From the NCBI RefSeq assembly GCF_048128805.1, contig NC_136012.1:12713725-12777724 (forward strand): a DNA stretch of 64,000 bases, read 5' to 3'. Source of the stretch: Centroberyx gerrardi. Lineage: Eukaryota; Chordata; Actinopteri; Beryciformes; Berycidae. Of the stretch, positions 13,153 through 27,752 are shown in pieces (positions within the stretch are counted from its first letter, which is position 1; each line of letters starts with the position of its first letter). A program made the position numbers and the translations under genes. The notes beneath the pieces are model-generated. The model saw only the letters and a program-made list of their open reading frames with translations. It did no database searches and was not told where the DNA came from.

Positions 13153-13340
13153 CATTTGGAGGTCGGTCACCACGAAACCAACAGCGGATGTTTGATAATT
13201 TGGCACAAAGCGAGTATTTTTCTCGGTTTGTGAAAGCGGATCTGCACAATCCCAGCTGCAGCAGCACTAGGCCAAGGCACAGCTCTCATTCTCTGCACTT
13301 CATCGCCTCATCAGCGGCGGCCCTCCAAAAACTGTCACCT
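13153..13340 (-). promoter_or_regulatory. nsd1: Probable nsd1 5' UTR first exon and promoter
   Basis: A strong minus-strand donor (AAATG|GTGAGT) ends at 13153. It would splice to the acceptor at 12560 just before the nsd1 start exon. The upstream end is a guess: the sequence up to about 13340 is GC-richer and includes a CpG-containing stretch near 13310-13325. Spliced this way, the leader creates a seven-codon upstream ORF. Only transcript data could fix the transcription start. Confidence 0.45.
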
Positions 13341-13581
13341 TAAACACAAAATAACAACCAAATCTCTCCATAACGCTGCAACATCAACTGCGGCGAAATT
13401 CACTATGCCATAACTGGTCCCCTAACAGTCACAATAGCTTATTTACTACATGATTTTTGTGCCTGCTGTCGAAGTGCCCCTGGTTATATTAAAACAAGCC
13501 CAGACTGTGTTGGTGAGCAGCAACCAATCGGCACAGCTACCCAACCCCCCGTCTGCAGAGGGCCGTGGCACTCACCCTGTA

Positions 13582-13650
13582 ACACACACATACACACGCG
13601 CGCGCGCGCGCGCACACACACACATATACAAATATATACACGCACGCACG
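13582..13650. repeat. (CA)n/(CG)8 alternating purine-pyrimidine tract
   Basis: CA repeats surround an uninterrupted (CG)8 run at 13597-13612. They are followed by TA-type alternation and a short ACGC repeat. The tract sits about 250-300 bp upstream of the proposed nsd1 first exon. Such sequence favours left-handed Z-DNA. Confidence 0.9.
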
Positions 13651-13843
13651 ACGCATGCACACCCAGGTGCAGTTTGAAAGTCGGCAAATAAACTATGGTA
13701 CATAACAGCTTTATGATACGTTTACTAGGAATGAATGGAGGATCTATTTTATAAATTAGCCCCTCTCTCTGTTTGTCCCATTGTTTCAGCCCGCAGTGAG
13801 TGTAACTCCAGTGAGTGAAAGGCTAGGCCTGTGTATTCATGGC

Positions 13844-13857
13844 GGGGGGGGGGGGGG
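13844..13857 (+). repeat. Homopolymer G run (14 G)
   Basis: Fourteen consecutive G residues lie in the nsd1/C5orf24 intergenic region. Length may be inaccurate because homopolymers are error-prone in sequencing. Confidence 0.9.
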
Positions 13858-14688
13858 ACGAGAAAACAAAACGATGGCAGTGCGCATACGGCAGCACGGC
13901 CTATCTGGTCAAACTCCATGCGCCATGTTGCCTCTCCAGAGAGTCCTGACATGAGGAAACAGGCCGCTAGGCGCTCAGGAAAAAGAAAAAAAAAAAAGGA
14001 GTCAGTGGCAGCAAACGTGCGTAAGGCTCGGGTTTTGCTTCGATAAAACCACCAATGGTGCCATCCATCATTCCTCTCATGTAATACTGACAGGGATTCG
14101 TGTGCGTCCTGTAAATCAAACTGATCTGCCCATACACGCGCATGTAAAGTAGAGAGAGCACAATAGAGCCGCTGCAGTGGCCCGGCGGTCCTTCAAGATC
14201 AAACAAAGACCATCCAGCTGTACGTCGACTTGACAGCAGAGGAACTTACCTCTCTGTGCAGGAAATTAAGGTTTACTATTTGGGTTGTTGACTCAGATGT
14301 GTGCGGCTGTAAATTTCCCTAACCTTTCTGGTGGATGGTCGAGCAGAAACACTACTAACAGACAGATACGTGCGTGAAGTAACTTCTTCACCCACCCCTA
14401 ACGGATCAGTGGCTTTTGGCGTTCACATTAACACTAGTATGGCCCTCTTTCGTCTGATTGATCAATACTGCATTCACCTCATGTAGTGACATTGACAGGG
14501 AGTAAATGCATGCATGAAGTACATCGTAATTTAATTAAACATGGGGTAAATAGAGGTATTATTACAAGGTGAATTACTATTGTCTGGGGATATGAGACCT
14601 CTTGTGTCTGCAGGAAGAACTGCATGCTTAGAATTTGAGTGACAGTAAAAAAAAAAAAAATGTTATTCGGCAAAGACCATTTCTTTCT

Positions 14689-14694
14689 TTTATT
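14689..14694 (-). terminator. Poly(A) signal of C5orf24 homologue
   Basis: AATAAA on the minus strand, about 850 nt beyond the stop codon at 15543. It predicts cleavage near 14670 and a 3' UTR spanning about 14670-15542. That stretch holds no other gene. Confidence 0.65.
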
Positions 14695-15542
14695 TTGGTT
14701 TCACATACAGTACATTAGCGTTTAATACATAGTCCACGAAGCATTTTTTCTGTTGGTTGAAATTAATTTTCTTCTAATGAACGGCATAACAACATACAGT
14801 TCAGTCTGGGTTTGCTTATCAAGTGATAGTTGGAGGACAAAGAGAGGCTATTACAATACATAGTCAAAACCATATTCACAAAGTGTAGAAATAACAAATC
14901 TTGTGTTCAAAAGGATATTATCATCGTGTTGAGTTTCTCCAATTCAGGCTGATAAAAAAAAATTTATCGCAGTGTTCCCATTCCTTTATGAAGCAGTATA
15001 GTAGTACAAAATGAAACACATATTGCACTGGACAACACAAAAAGGACAACTACACTTCCACATATGCTCAGGAAAAAGCTGAATTGAGTGTGTGTTTATA
15101 CTAAAATGCAATTTTTATAAATGTAAAAAATGTCATGAGAACCAGCCAATAGAAACTATTATGTTAAAGCAGAGTAACAGAGAATGTCACAACTCAAAGG
15201 GGAGAAACAAAAAGGGGGGAAAAGATCCACTCTCCAGTGAGCGTTGAACCACAAACTATGATGAATACATACTTTCTTTCCTATATTGATTTGATTGTGA
15301 TTAATTCCTATGCATGCATCTCTGTCAAACAGGATAACATACTTCCTAAATAGGAGTGATTTCAGTCGTTTATTATGAGAGGATGGAGACAATGTCAACA
15401 CTGTACAGTGAAAACTTATTCATAGCTGATTTAAATGACGAAAAAGTTCTTCCTTCCCACACCTGGAGAGAAATGTTCTACTCAACATCCTCTTGCACAT
15501 GCACACCGATGTGTTTGGAGCAGTGGAGCGAGAGCTGCGGAG

Positions 15543-16478
<936 letters not shown>

Positions 16479-16793
16479 TTAAATTATGCCTGTTCCCAAA
16501 AAATGTGATGCTATTTTAAGGACATAAATACTTCGTACCTCATTTGTAGGCGGATCATGGGATGGCAAGGGTTAAAATCGAATCACATACATTTCCCTTC
16601 TTTGTCAGCCACAACATCTTCATAACGGCGCGGACAAACTACGCCGTGGTGTCCATGGATATTGTCTTGAAGCAGGATTGCGATTTGCGATGGCTATTTC
16701 ATGCTTATTTAATCCTTTTAGCAGAGGTTTAGATGAGAGAGGCAGCCATTTTCGTCTGAAAAAAAAAAAATTAATAAAATAGAAGAATGGACC

Positions 16794-16803
16794 GCGCATG
16801 CGC
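16794..16803. promoter_or_regulatory. NRF1-type palindrome near C5orf24 homologue promoter
   Basis: GCGCATGCGC, a perfect palindromic NRF1 core, lies about 250 nt upstream of the proposed leader-exon donor at 16539. NRF1 sites mark many vertebrate CpG-type promoters. Use in this gene is inferred. Confidence 0.6.
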
Positions 16804-17111
16804 CTCGCGGCCTCCAGGAAACGCAGCAGCTTCTTTGAAAGTGTTTATAAATGATCGGTGTGTTACCTGAATCACACACTCTGATGCCAAATTTATTTTT
16901 CGCAACCAACCTGAGTTCATGTTAAATAAAAGGGCATCTTTATAGCAAAGTGTCGAAATCTACAGCAGTAATATAACAAAGATAGGATTAAAATTTGACC
17001 CAACAATCAATCAACCAACCAAGCATCTGCATTATCATTTGTCATAAATGAATAATGTGACTGGACAATATCTGAATAACAACAAAGGGGCATTCTCCAT
17101 TTTTTTGAGAT

Positions 17112-17117
17112 TTTAAT
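17112..17117 (-). terminator. Poly(A) signal of atp5po (ATTAAA)
   Basis: The common variant ATTAAA on the minus strand, about 128 nt after the stop codon. It fits the short 3' UTR expected of this housekeeping gene. An AATAAA at 16892-16897 is an alternative but would run into the neighbouring promoter. Confidence 0.5.
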
Positions 17118-17244
17118 ACATTAATATGAACTTGACAATAGACACTGGCTGAATAGCAATTGCAGTGCTAGAATAGCAATGTACATTTGTAAGCGGATCC
17201 CCCTTGGTCTTCTCCCATCCATCCCAGGTTTAAGTCCACAGGAC

Positions 17245-20200
17245 TTAGGTTTCCCTGATGAGCTTGGTGATCTTCTGAATCTTGGTTTTTGTGGACATGT
17301 CCACGTACTTGTCCCCGATGCTGACGATCATGCCGCCCAGGATGGAAGGATCGGACTGTGAAAGAGAAGAGGATACTTGAAACCACAAACGGCTTACATA
17401 TGATTAGGTTACTGCTAAGTCACTGAATGGGCGTCAGATTTTCATTCCCTTTAAATTAGACCAAGATTAATTCACACCCTCTCCTTCAGGCATATTTCTG
17501 AGCTCAGATCTGAATTTGTACCTTAGTCTCCAGCTTGATAGTTTCGCCCTTCTGCAGGAAACCCTTGAGAGCAACTTTCAGGTCGGCAAGATTAGCTTCA
17601 TCCAAAGGCTGAAACGGATACAAAAAGAACTGGTAAATATATCTAAAGTAAAGAGCATAAAATGAATAACTTGCCCACGGCTGATACATAATAGGGGCCG
17701 TTTATTATGATGTGACAAGTTTTGTAGAAGGAGGTGCAGGAGTGTGTTTACGCTCGTACGCCACATGTCGGTGGCCATCTGTTTCCTACCTGAGCAGTGG
17801 TGACGGAGCAGATGACCTCTCCACGGTGGGCGCTCATCATCTTGCCAAAGGCAGAGATGACATCAGCAGTTAAAGTCAGACGGCCATTGTCAGCCAAAAC
17901 ATCTGCACAACAAAAAACAAGAGACACACATGTTTGTTTTTTTGGGCCGGGGTGTTTACCACTTTTACATTTAAACATTTGCAACTTTTTTTCTCTGGAA
18001 AAAAGATGGTCTTGAGTAGTAATAAACTAGTGTTATACGGTGTACCAGCACTTGTATGTAATAAAAAAAAAAATAATAATAATTGTGATTTTATCTGAAC
18101 TGGTTCTCCTATAATGTTTCACTTACATAAATGTCACAATTCTAAACATAAGTGCAGAAAACTGAAAAAACAAAAACAATTGTTTGTTTTTATGTGGTAA
18201 ATGCACTTACAACAAACATGTAGAGGTAATAGATCACACTCAATTTCCCCTGAATTCTGTAATTTATGCATTTATCTTTTTTAACTTCTAGTTCTCCTTC
18301 AGATATCTCCAAGGCTGCGCTGAGACGGCGCTACACACCTGCGGCATTCAGCCTATATTGACTGCGAACCACAGGCTTTGTTAAGTAATGCACTGCGGGT
18401 CTAACAGTTGAGGACTGATTTTTATTATTTTTTCCATTATTTGTTTGCAGTGAATGACTGAAAACCTTGTAGAACAAAAATTAATCCATCTTTGTGCTGG
18501 CTACTGCTGTTTCTTGAAAAACATGGATAGACTGTAAGACTCCACAAAATGACAGAAATGCTAACTGGTTGTATAATAGCTCATCTGATCTTGGCTCTGA
18601 GAGTTGGATTTTTTGCCTCCAACATCCTTAGAGGTCAAAGAATGCTAAGAAAGACTTCCAGTAGATTCACACATTCCTGATTGGCTACAGAGTCCGCCCA
18701 TTTAAAATTTTGAGTGTGTGTCTATAAACGGAAATATCCATCCCGTTTTAAACTTGCAAGGCCATGGTGGTCAAGATCATGCTAGTTCACCCCATTCTAC
18801 CTCAGTTTGTGTTATATTTCAATTTGGCATCAACCATAAAAACAGATCATTGTTTGAGAACATGACTGAAGCCAGAGCCGAAAGAAAAACAGTAGATAGG
18901 GACATGGAATGGAGGTTGACAGACAAGAGAAGAAAATAAATATTGGTGAGATTCTGGGGGAAAAAGGAACCAAGTTCACTATGTTCCGTTTCTATTTTTA
19001 GAAAATTTTGCACTTTAAATTAACGTTTGGTCTTAGTGTACATACCTGTAATACTGTCAAATGGCTAATTTGTGGGCGTCAGGAGACTTTTGGTGAGAAT
19101 GCAAATGGTAAAATGTGAATGATGCAAGTACTATTACTAGTTACCAGGATTTCTACATTAATTTTGATCAAAAAGACTCCCTATTCTATCTGTAATGGTT
19201 AGGAGAAAATTGAAGGTGACAAAATAAGGAAGTGTCAGTTTGAAATCCAATGATCTCCGTTACCTAAAAACTAAAAGGCCCAAATAAATTATTTTAAGTT
19301 TGTTTTTTGCAACGATACCTCTATACCCCTACTCTTAAAATAACTAAACATTAGTGTCCTCGAATGCCCAAACTGTTTGAATTACAAAGTGATTACAAAG
19401 TAATAATGCAGCTCCAGCATCTCCACTTGCTAAAGCAGTGACCCAAAGCCACTTAGCCCTGATCAATGACGACTCACTGATGAGGTTGACGGTGATGGGG
19501 GAGAGCTTAGCTTTCACCAGAGCATCAGTGAAGGTCTTCTGTTTGATGTTGCGCTTCACATGGGGATTCATTACAATGCCTGACAGTTTGGGGTCCTTGA
19601 TCAGGCCCTGAGGGAGAAAATGGCACACTGAGTTAATGTCCTTGATGTCATGAAGGTCATTCAGGCTGAAACTGCTTGGATTTACAAAATATAAAATCTT
19701 CTTACTAGACACTGTATGAGACCAGATCATAATTGAGGCCATTGCTGTGATGGCTTCATTCCTCAGATATGCAGCCCATTTGGACTTCTTATCATCCAGT
19801 CATCATGCATTAGCATAATAGCATGAATAAATGCCAAGGAAACAAATTACCTTTACCAGCTATTGACTTGTAATCATTAAACTGCAGTTATGAGCTGACA
19901 CCCCCTTGCTGAAACATTGCTAACTTGTGTGTGTCCAGTTTCTTGACTTACAGACACTTTGCCCAGCTCCTGCTCCACCTGATCCAGCTTGTTCTGCTTG
20001 CTGGCAGCTGAGAACAGAGCGGTGGCATAGCGGCCCTCCACTCCATACACCTGGATGGGAGGCTGAAGGGAGAGAGAGACAGATATGGAGAAGGTAGACC
20101 GGTACACTGAATTACTACTAGCAGCTACTGCTGTTACAAACTGTACAGCCAGGGTGATTATTTCCCGTGTGTGGAAAACTTAAACTATGCAGCTTACTTA

Positions 20201-20566
20201 CCTTGACCAGTTTTGATACAGGTCTGATCACAGACGTGCTGAACTGGCGGGCCTGGAGAGAAGAATAGGAGTCATTTCAACACAGAGACCAGAACTTAGC
20301 TAGTTAAACATGTACTGACTCTGAGTATGCAAGCACTGAGACGTTACAGACAGCTAGCTGGTTAGCTAACATGTTAGCAGTCATTCAAGCGCAATGCCTC
20401 GTGAACACTTGATAGACATTTAGCGCTGCTTCCTCGCCTCCAAAAGGAATTCAAGAATAAAGTTAAGTTTTTACACTGAAAATATTCGAGTGCGAGCTAT
20501 TTAAAAAGATGAAATCACCAAAATCATTGAATGTCTTACCTGCTGTCCTAGCATGAGTGCTGCCAT
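17245..20566 (-). CDS. atp5po: Mitochondrial ATP synthase OSCP subunit
   Basis: Peripheral-stalk subunit of mitochondrial F1Fo-ATP synthase; it ties F1 to the stalk. Seven exons join in frame to 209 residues (human 213): 20566-20540, 20252-20202, 20062-19952, 19607-19478, 17902-17790, 17608-17522 and 17355-17245. The first about 25 residues ([20 protein letters not shown]) are basic, Ser/Thr-containing and without acidic residues, as in a matrix-targeting presequence. The conserved body includes [20 protein letters not shown] and the C-terminal block [20 protein letters not shown]. Ends IRET. The intron between 17902 and 19478 (1.6 kb) shows no other gene. It is divergent from ppp2ca, with about 1.3 kb between start codons. 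Confidence 0.96.
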
Positions 20567-20598
20567 TTTCTCCTACAGCTGTCTAGGGTAGAACGTAA

Positions 20599-20610
20599 TG
20601 CGCATGTGCG
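20599..20610. promoter_or_regulatory. NRF1-like site at atp5po start
   Basis: TGCGCATGTGCG lies 33 nt upstream of the atp5po ATG and differs by one base from the NRF1 core TGCGCATGCGCG. NRF1 is a known activator of nuclear oxidative-phosphorylation genes, so the position fits. Confidence 0.6.
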
Positions 20611-21449
20611 TTTCAGACAACTACATCCTGTTATGGTTAATGTAGTTTGCGTGCATGTGTCGACTGTTGGCAATCATTGCACTGTAGGAAGAATGTGATG
20701 TCAATTCACCACCTTCTAATTATTCAAATAGGGATTCAGTGACATCCACATGGATACTGACATTATTAGCGCCCGAGGACAGTGTTTCCTCACCCAGTCC
20801 TCAAGAAGCCCCTGTCCTGCAAGTTTTTGTTCCATCTGTACTCTTGCACTTCTGATCCAGTTAGATATCATAATGCACCAAACACACACACCATATGCAA
20901 CCCAAAGTCTTGAATTAAAGTAGCTAGGTGTGAAGTTATCATGACTTATTAAAATGTGAAAACTGGAGCTGCTGAACCCGTGGTGAAGTAGGAGCAAGTC
21001 AGTGGTGGAACAAACTTTTTTTTATGTGCACCACAAAATTTGTTTAAAGAGAAGCTGAGTGATAGGCTAGCTAACTAGCTAGAAATCTCTAGAGTAGTTA
21101 CCAACTTTTCTTGATTTTGCAAGTCAAAAATCACAGAATATGACAATGACAGATGGCGTACATATGTCTTTCCCCTCTTTTTCTTTTCTTTTTTTTAAAC
21201 TGCGCACCTGATGGCTTTGACTTCATGATGCTATGAAGAGGCATGTCCCAAACTTATCAGATAATCATGGGTAGCAACGTTGTAGCATCCATCTTTGTGC
21301 AAATTGCAATCTTCAATCATATATGATTGTTGTTTGTGTGCCTTTGGTTGCGTTCAGCTGTCAGTATTGACCTGTAGTCGCCCTTCCCCCACCCCTCCAG
21401 TAATGACAGAAACCTTTAGCCACGCAGCCCTGCAGGTTGCCTCTTGAAT

Positions 21450-21464
21450 CCAGCAGGGGGCAGC
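21450..21464 (+). promoter_or_regulatory. CTCF-type motif between atp5po and ppp2ca
   Basis: CCAGCAGGGGGCAGC matches all 15 positions of the CTCF core CCASYAGRKGGCRSY on the plus strand. It lies between the divergent atp5po and ppp2ca promoters. Binding is inferred from sequence only. Confidence 0.55.
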
Positions 21465-21505
21465 ACAGACCAGCAACCCACTGAGGGGCCCGGCCAGAGA
21501 GGTGG

Positions 21506-21513
21506 TGACGTAA
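21506..21513. promoter_or_regulatory. CRE-like element in ppp2ca promoter
   Basis: TGACGTAA matches the cAMP-response element form TGACGTMA. It lies 355 nt upstream of the ppp2ca ATG, in the probable core promoter or early leader. Confidence 0.4.
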
Positions 21514-21867
21514 ACACAGTTTGTTGCTCGGACAAGAAACAGCAGGGCTGGGTCTGCAAATTTTCTAAGCTAGTTTTCGTGTTTACGATAACATCAGCTA
21601 CTTCGCATTTACTTGACCGTTAAACGTCGAGAAACAAAATAATTTCTGTATCATGTAAGTTGGATAGGTCGGTCGGGACGAAATTGCAGGGACGCAATCT
21701 GTCCAGGCAGTTGACGCATTCATTTTGGAGAGCAGAGCACACACACACACGGGCTGCGAATGACCAGAGCCTGCTAGCACGTAGCGTAGCTCGGCCATAA
21801 AACGTAGCAAGTGGTTTTCGTTAGGTAACTAAAGCTAGCTGGCTCGCTAGCTGACGCCAAACCAGGC

Positions 21868-24152
<2,285 letters not shown>

Positions 24153-24886
24153 AAATCTCCACGCCTGAAAAGTTGTTGCAGTCAGTTAGAGGAAGGTGGG
24201 GGGAATGGCAACACGTTACACAGAGGTTTGACAAATGAAGCATTCATTACCCCATGGACCAAAAAATGTGTGCCATAATCACAATGAAATGGAAAATATC
24301 ACACCTAGCTAAGACCACCACCATCCTTTCAACTTTTTCCTCTCTGTGCATGATGTTTTTATTGCTAGAAAATGATTGTCAGTATGAACAATACAGTCAC
24401 AATACCTGCTGGTTTTGTCAGGAAAAATATATCCGCAATGAATGAACTAATGCTGAGAATAATGCCTAAATGTAAGTAACTTTTGTGTTAGGATGTTAAT
24501 GATGACCAGAGTGTGTTGCCATATACAGTATATAAGCTGCATCTTTCACTTGGCATGGCCTCAAATCAAAGGTTGCAGTAAATATAATGTGAACTTTTTT
24601 TTTTTGTAACTGAAGCGCAACAATTTATTTTGTGAAGTGAGATGATAGGGTTAGACGTCAGAAATGAATTTGTTCTCTTTGCACTTTTGTATTTGATTTT
24701 TATCACATGGCACTGACAAACTACATTCTTTTTATATCCTATTCTAGTGTAAGTAGCCCTCTTTTTGCTCTGCTGTCTCATATGGGAGTTAATGTATTTC
24801 ATTTCAATAGGCAATATCGGTACAAATGACATAAATTGTAAAGGAAAAAAAAAATAACTTAATGTTTTGCAGCCCCAGCTATATGA

Positions 24887-24892
24887 AATAAA
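24887..24892 (+). terminator. ppp2ca: Poly(A) signal of ppp2ca
   Basis: AATAAA about 735 nt beyond the stop codon. It implies a 3' UTR of 24153 to about 24910. Confidence 0.7.
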
Positions 24893-24910
24893 GATTAAAG
24901 TTGCTTCGTC

Positions 24911-27746
24911 ATTAACGTCATTCATGTACATTTCTTTTTGGCATTTCTTCCCCCCACAGCTGTCTAGAAGTCTATGATTAATCACCACTAGATGGAGATA
25001 GACGTCCAAAAAGCTGCTGATGATCAATTCTGCTAATCAATGTCCTCTACTGTACATGTGCAGGTTATTAGGGAATCTAATTAGACAGCAATATTTCACA
25101 TGGTTATACTGGGTATTACATCAGAGTTATGAAGCGATGGACTGTAGGTTTGCGCAAAGGTCATTTCAAACCATGTCAGAAGCAGCGGTGAGCAATCCTG
25201 CTATCTCTTGTAACGTTACATGAACCAGACAAGGCTTGGCTCTGTTTCTGCCTTTTAATGTCAGACGAGACGCCTATTTCTCCACAAGACACTCCTGTTG
25301 TCTGATAATGCCAGTCTGCTCTGCGTGGTGATTACGTGTTGGGGGGGGAAAAGTGAAAACCCTGCAAACTTTTGTTATCAATTATTAATAATTTACTGCC
25401 TGTAATTTACTGCATGCGAGTAAATTTCGCGAAAATGTCAAAGCGGTAACGGATGTGAGAGCCAGTTCACTGCTGAAAATAAAAGCCGCATGTAAGGACC
25501 AGCTGAAATTGAAATATAACTTCATTGGTATTTGTCCCTGCTTCAATGTTTATCTCATATAAACACATTATAAGCCTACAGAAAAGAATCAAGCATTTTC
25601 TATACATTACCTATTACAAATTAAACCGTCCTTTTTCACCTGAACCGCTGATGTATGGCAGGGCTTTTATTTTCTCAGTGAGATTCCTTCCACTGGCGGA
25701 ACTGTCGCTGTTTGCTCGTCGCGTGCTGACGCTGCTGCATGTAAAATTAGCTTGCTTGAGCCTTTCAGGGACACCTCTTGCGGACTGCTGGAGCTCACAG
25801 TGCAGTAAGTAACATATCTTTTCATATATATATATATAACATATAAAACACGCTGACATTGAGGGACCAGCATGCACTTTCTGCCTCGCGTCGGGAACAG
25901 TCATCATATGTTTGGCTGCTTGAGAAGAGGCTGCCAACTGGATTTGTGGATGTGGCAGGCTGATACTAGTTGAATTTGGGGCGCACAGCTGGACAATTGG
26001 GCTGGACAGATGCCGTGACTAATAGGCCGTTTAAAAATGATAATACATTTCCTTTAAGATGGGTAGGTTTCAGCGCCTTGCCCATAGACCTGATGCTGAA
26101 ACATCTCCACTTGCAGTGATTTGGTCCAGATTTGACTGGTCTACGTCGGGTTGAACAATTAATGATATCCTGTCACACTGCCTGTTATCCTTCGACCAAT
26201 TTGAATACACTAAACTGCTTTTTCGCAGTCATACACGTCGGCTATCTGAGGAGTGAACGTTTAAAATATCAGCCAAATCAAGTGCAATACATATAAAATG
26301 TATGATATGCTTGGTTATAAGGAGTTGTTGTGAAATGCAGGTTAATGTGTAGCCACGCAGGCCGTGTTTGATTGGTTGAGAGTAAGGCAGGAGCCGCTGA
26401 GGGTTTATAGATCAGAGGCCGTCGCTGTCCAAAGTTCAGCCCTCTAATGTCACTTGCACTAATAATGCATAGCATTGTAATGAAGCTATTTATTGGGGTT
26501 TGACACTTATGTCATGCAACCATTCTAAAAAGTCCAGTTCACACATACAGAGGCCAGTGGTGTAGTGCATGTATTGGATAAGCTAGGAGAAGGGGGTGCT
26601 TTGTTGCCATCTCGTGAGAACCCCATGGACTTTAATTCAATTTAAAGAGACAGCACCGCCTGCTGCACTCCACAGCCGCCAGTTGTAGAGGGGATTTCTC
26701 TGTTTTATTGTCAATCCAGCAGCCATCTTTGGTGCAATTTCTGGGGGAGTTTCATCATCCTGCAGACCCTTGCACACACTACAAAATGACTTGTTTTCCC
26801 TCAGAGAGACCCTCTCCTATATCCCCAGGTCATGTCTCCCAGTTGTTCCTTTGCAACATGGAACAAATGGTTAAAAACCAGATCAGACTGGGTTACATGG
26901 TCCTACACTTTCTGTCTTTCATTGGAAAGAATAGGCATGCATGCACATATGCATAGCTGGTGTTTTTGTAATTAGCCCAATCTTATCTCTTGCAAATTGT
27001 GAAATATATTCCTTACACAATATTGGGAATTTTTTATGAAATATTCAGCAGCAGTGATAACTAAACCCAAATATTGCATAAGCCCACTGTGTTCTGCTCA
27101 CTGTACTCCACTGCCATTTGTAGCTTATTGATACAGTTAATGAATCATTTATTCAGTCGTTCACAACATACATACAGTTCATGCATATAAGGCTTTGTCA
27201 CTTTTGAAGAGCGGCTCTCCAGCCACAGTTTGGGGGTTGGTGTGTTCCCGTAATAGGGCTTTGCAATTTAGCGCTTCAGAACCCTTGTGTCAGGTCAGCC
27301 ATCACCATAGCAACATTATGCTGAATCAGCAGCGTGGCAATTCAGAAAGGAGCATTTTTTTTCATGAGTCCTCCTTCATTGATCTGTGACTGCAACAGAA
27401 AAAGAGGAAGGGCTGGAACTTCCCTAGTGTGTAGAGGTTTTATTAGTAATCTATAAGCCAGAAATAGTATCAGTATCAGTTTCAATGTACTTTTGAGATT
27501 CTGATTCAGAGTTTTTAACAGAAAAACTTGCCAACTGTCGAGGCACATCTTTATTTCTATTTCTATCTATCTATCTATCTGAGAGTTCAAGTTCCAGTGC
27601 TGGGAATTTAGGCCTGTCTTGTGCAAGTTTATCTCAGATTCCCATCACTGCTTCCACTTTTTTTTAAATCCAAAAGTAGGCTACTGAATATCCTCTAACC
27701 TCTAATATAACTGAGACAAATATTATTACATTTTCCTTTTCCCCAG
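24911..27746. other. ppp2ca-sfxn1 interval; probable sfxn1 leader exon and intron 1
   Basis: No coding exon is recognised in 2.8 kb. A CpG-containing stretch at about 25680-25804 ends in a good donor (GTGCA|GTAAGT). It could be the sfxn1 first, non-coding exon, splicing to the acceptor at 27745-27746. This is inference. A TATC microsatellite lies at 27556-27580 and a short TA run near 25827. The rest shows no structure I can name. Confidence 0.45.
27556..27580 (+). repeat. (TATC)n microsatellite
   Basis: About four perfect TATC units, preceded by degenerate TTTC units, 165 nt before the sfxn1 start exon. Confidence 0.85.
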
Positions 27747-27752
27747 ATAAAC

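Larger units (their letters stand above)
13341..14670. other. Intergenic region, nsd1 promoter to C5orf24 3' end
   Basis: No coding exon is recognisable. The region holds the CA/CG tract and the G run. A good minus-strand donor near 14249 (AGAGAG|GTAAGT) could end an alternative nsd1 leader exon, but nothing else supports it. Confidence 0.6.
20620..21867. other. Divergent promoter region atp5po / ppp2ca
   Basis: No coding exon is seen. The left part is AT-rich. From about 21400 the sequence becomes richer in CpG and holds the CTCF-type motif, the CRE-like site and the ppp2ca leader. A start-stop ATGTAA occurs at 21653-21658; the same bases also form a good splice-donor sequence. Confidence 0.6.

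Noticed and set aside
14249-14306. Possible extra leader exon with donor AGAGAG|GTAAGT and acceptor TTTACAG on the minus strand
   Set aside because: Two splice-like sequences alone are not enough. The ownership (nsd1 or another transcript) cannot be decided without RNA data.
24566-25027. 153-codon minus-strand ORF overlapping the ppp2ca 3' UTR
   Set aside because: AT-rich UTR sequence with no family similarity; the chance open frame coincides with the ppp2ca poly(A) region.
26371-26420. Inverted CCAAT and a TTTATAG TATA-like sequence before sfxn1
   Set aside because: The spacing resembles a promoter, but no donor follows to link it to the sfxn1 start exon. The stretch ending at 25804 is the better leader candidate.
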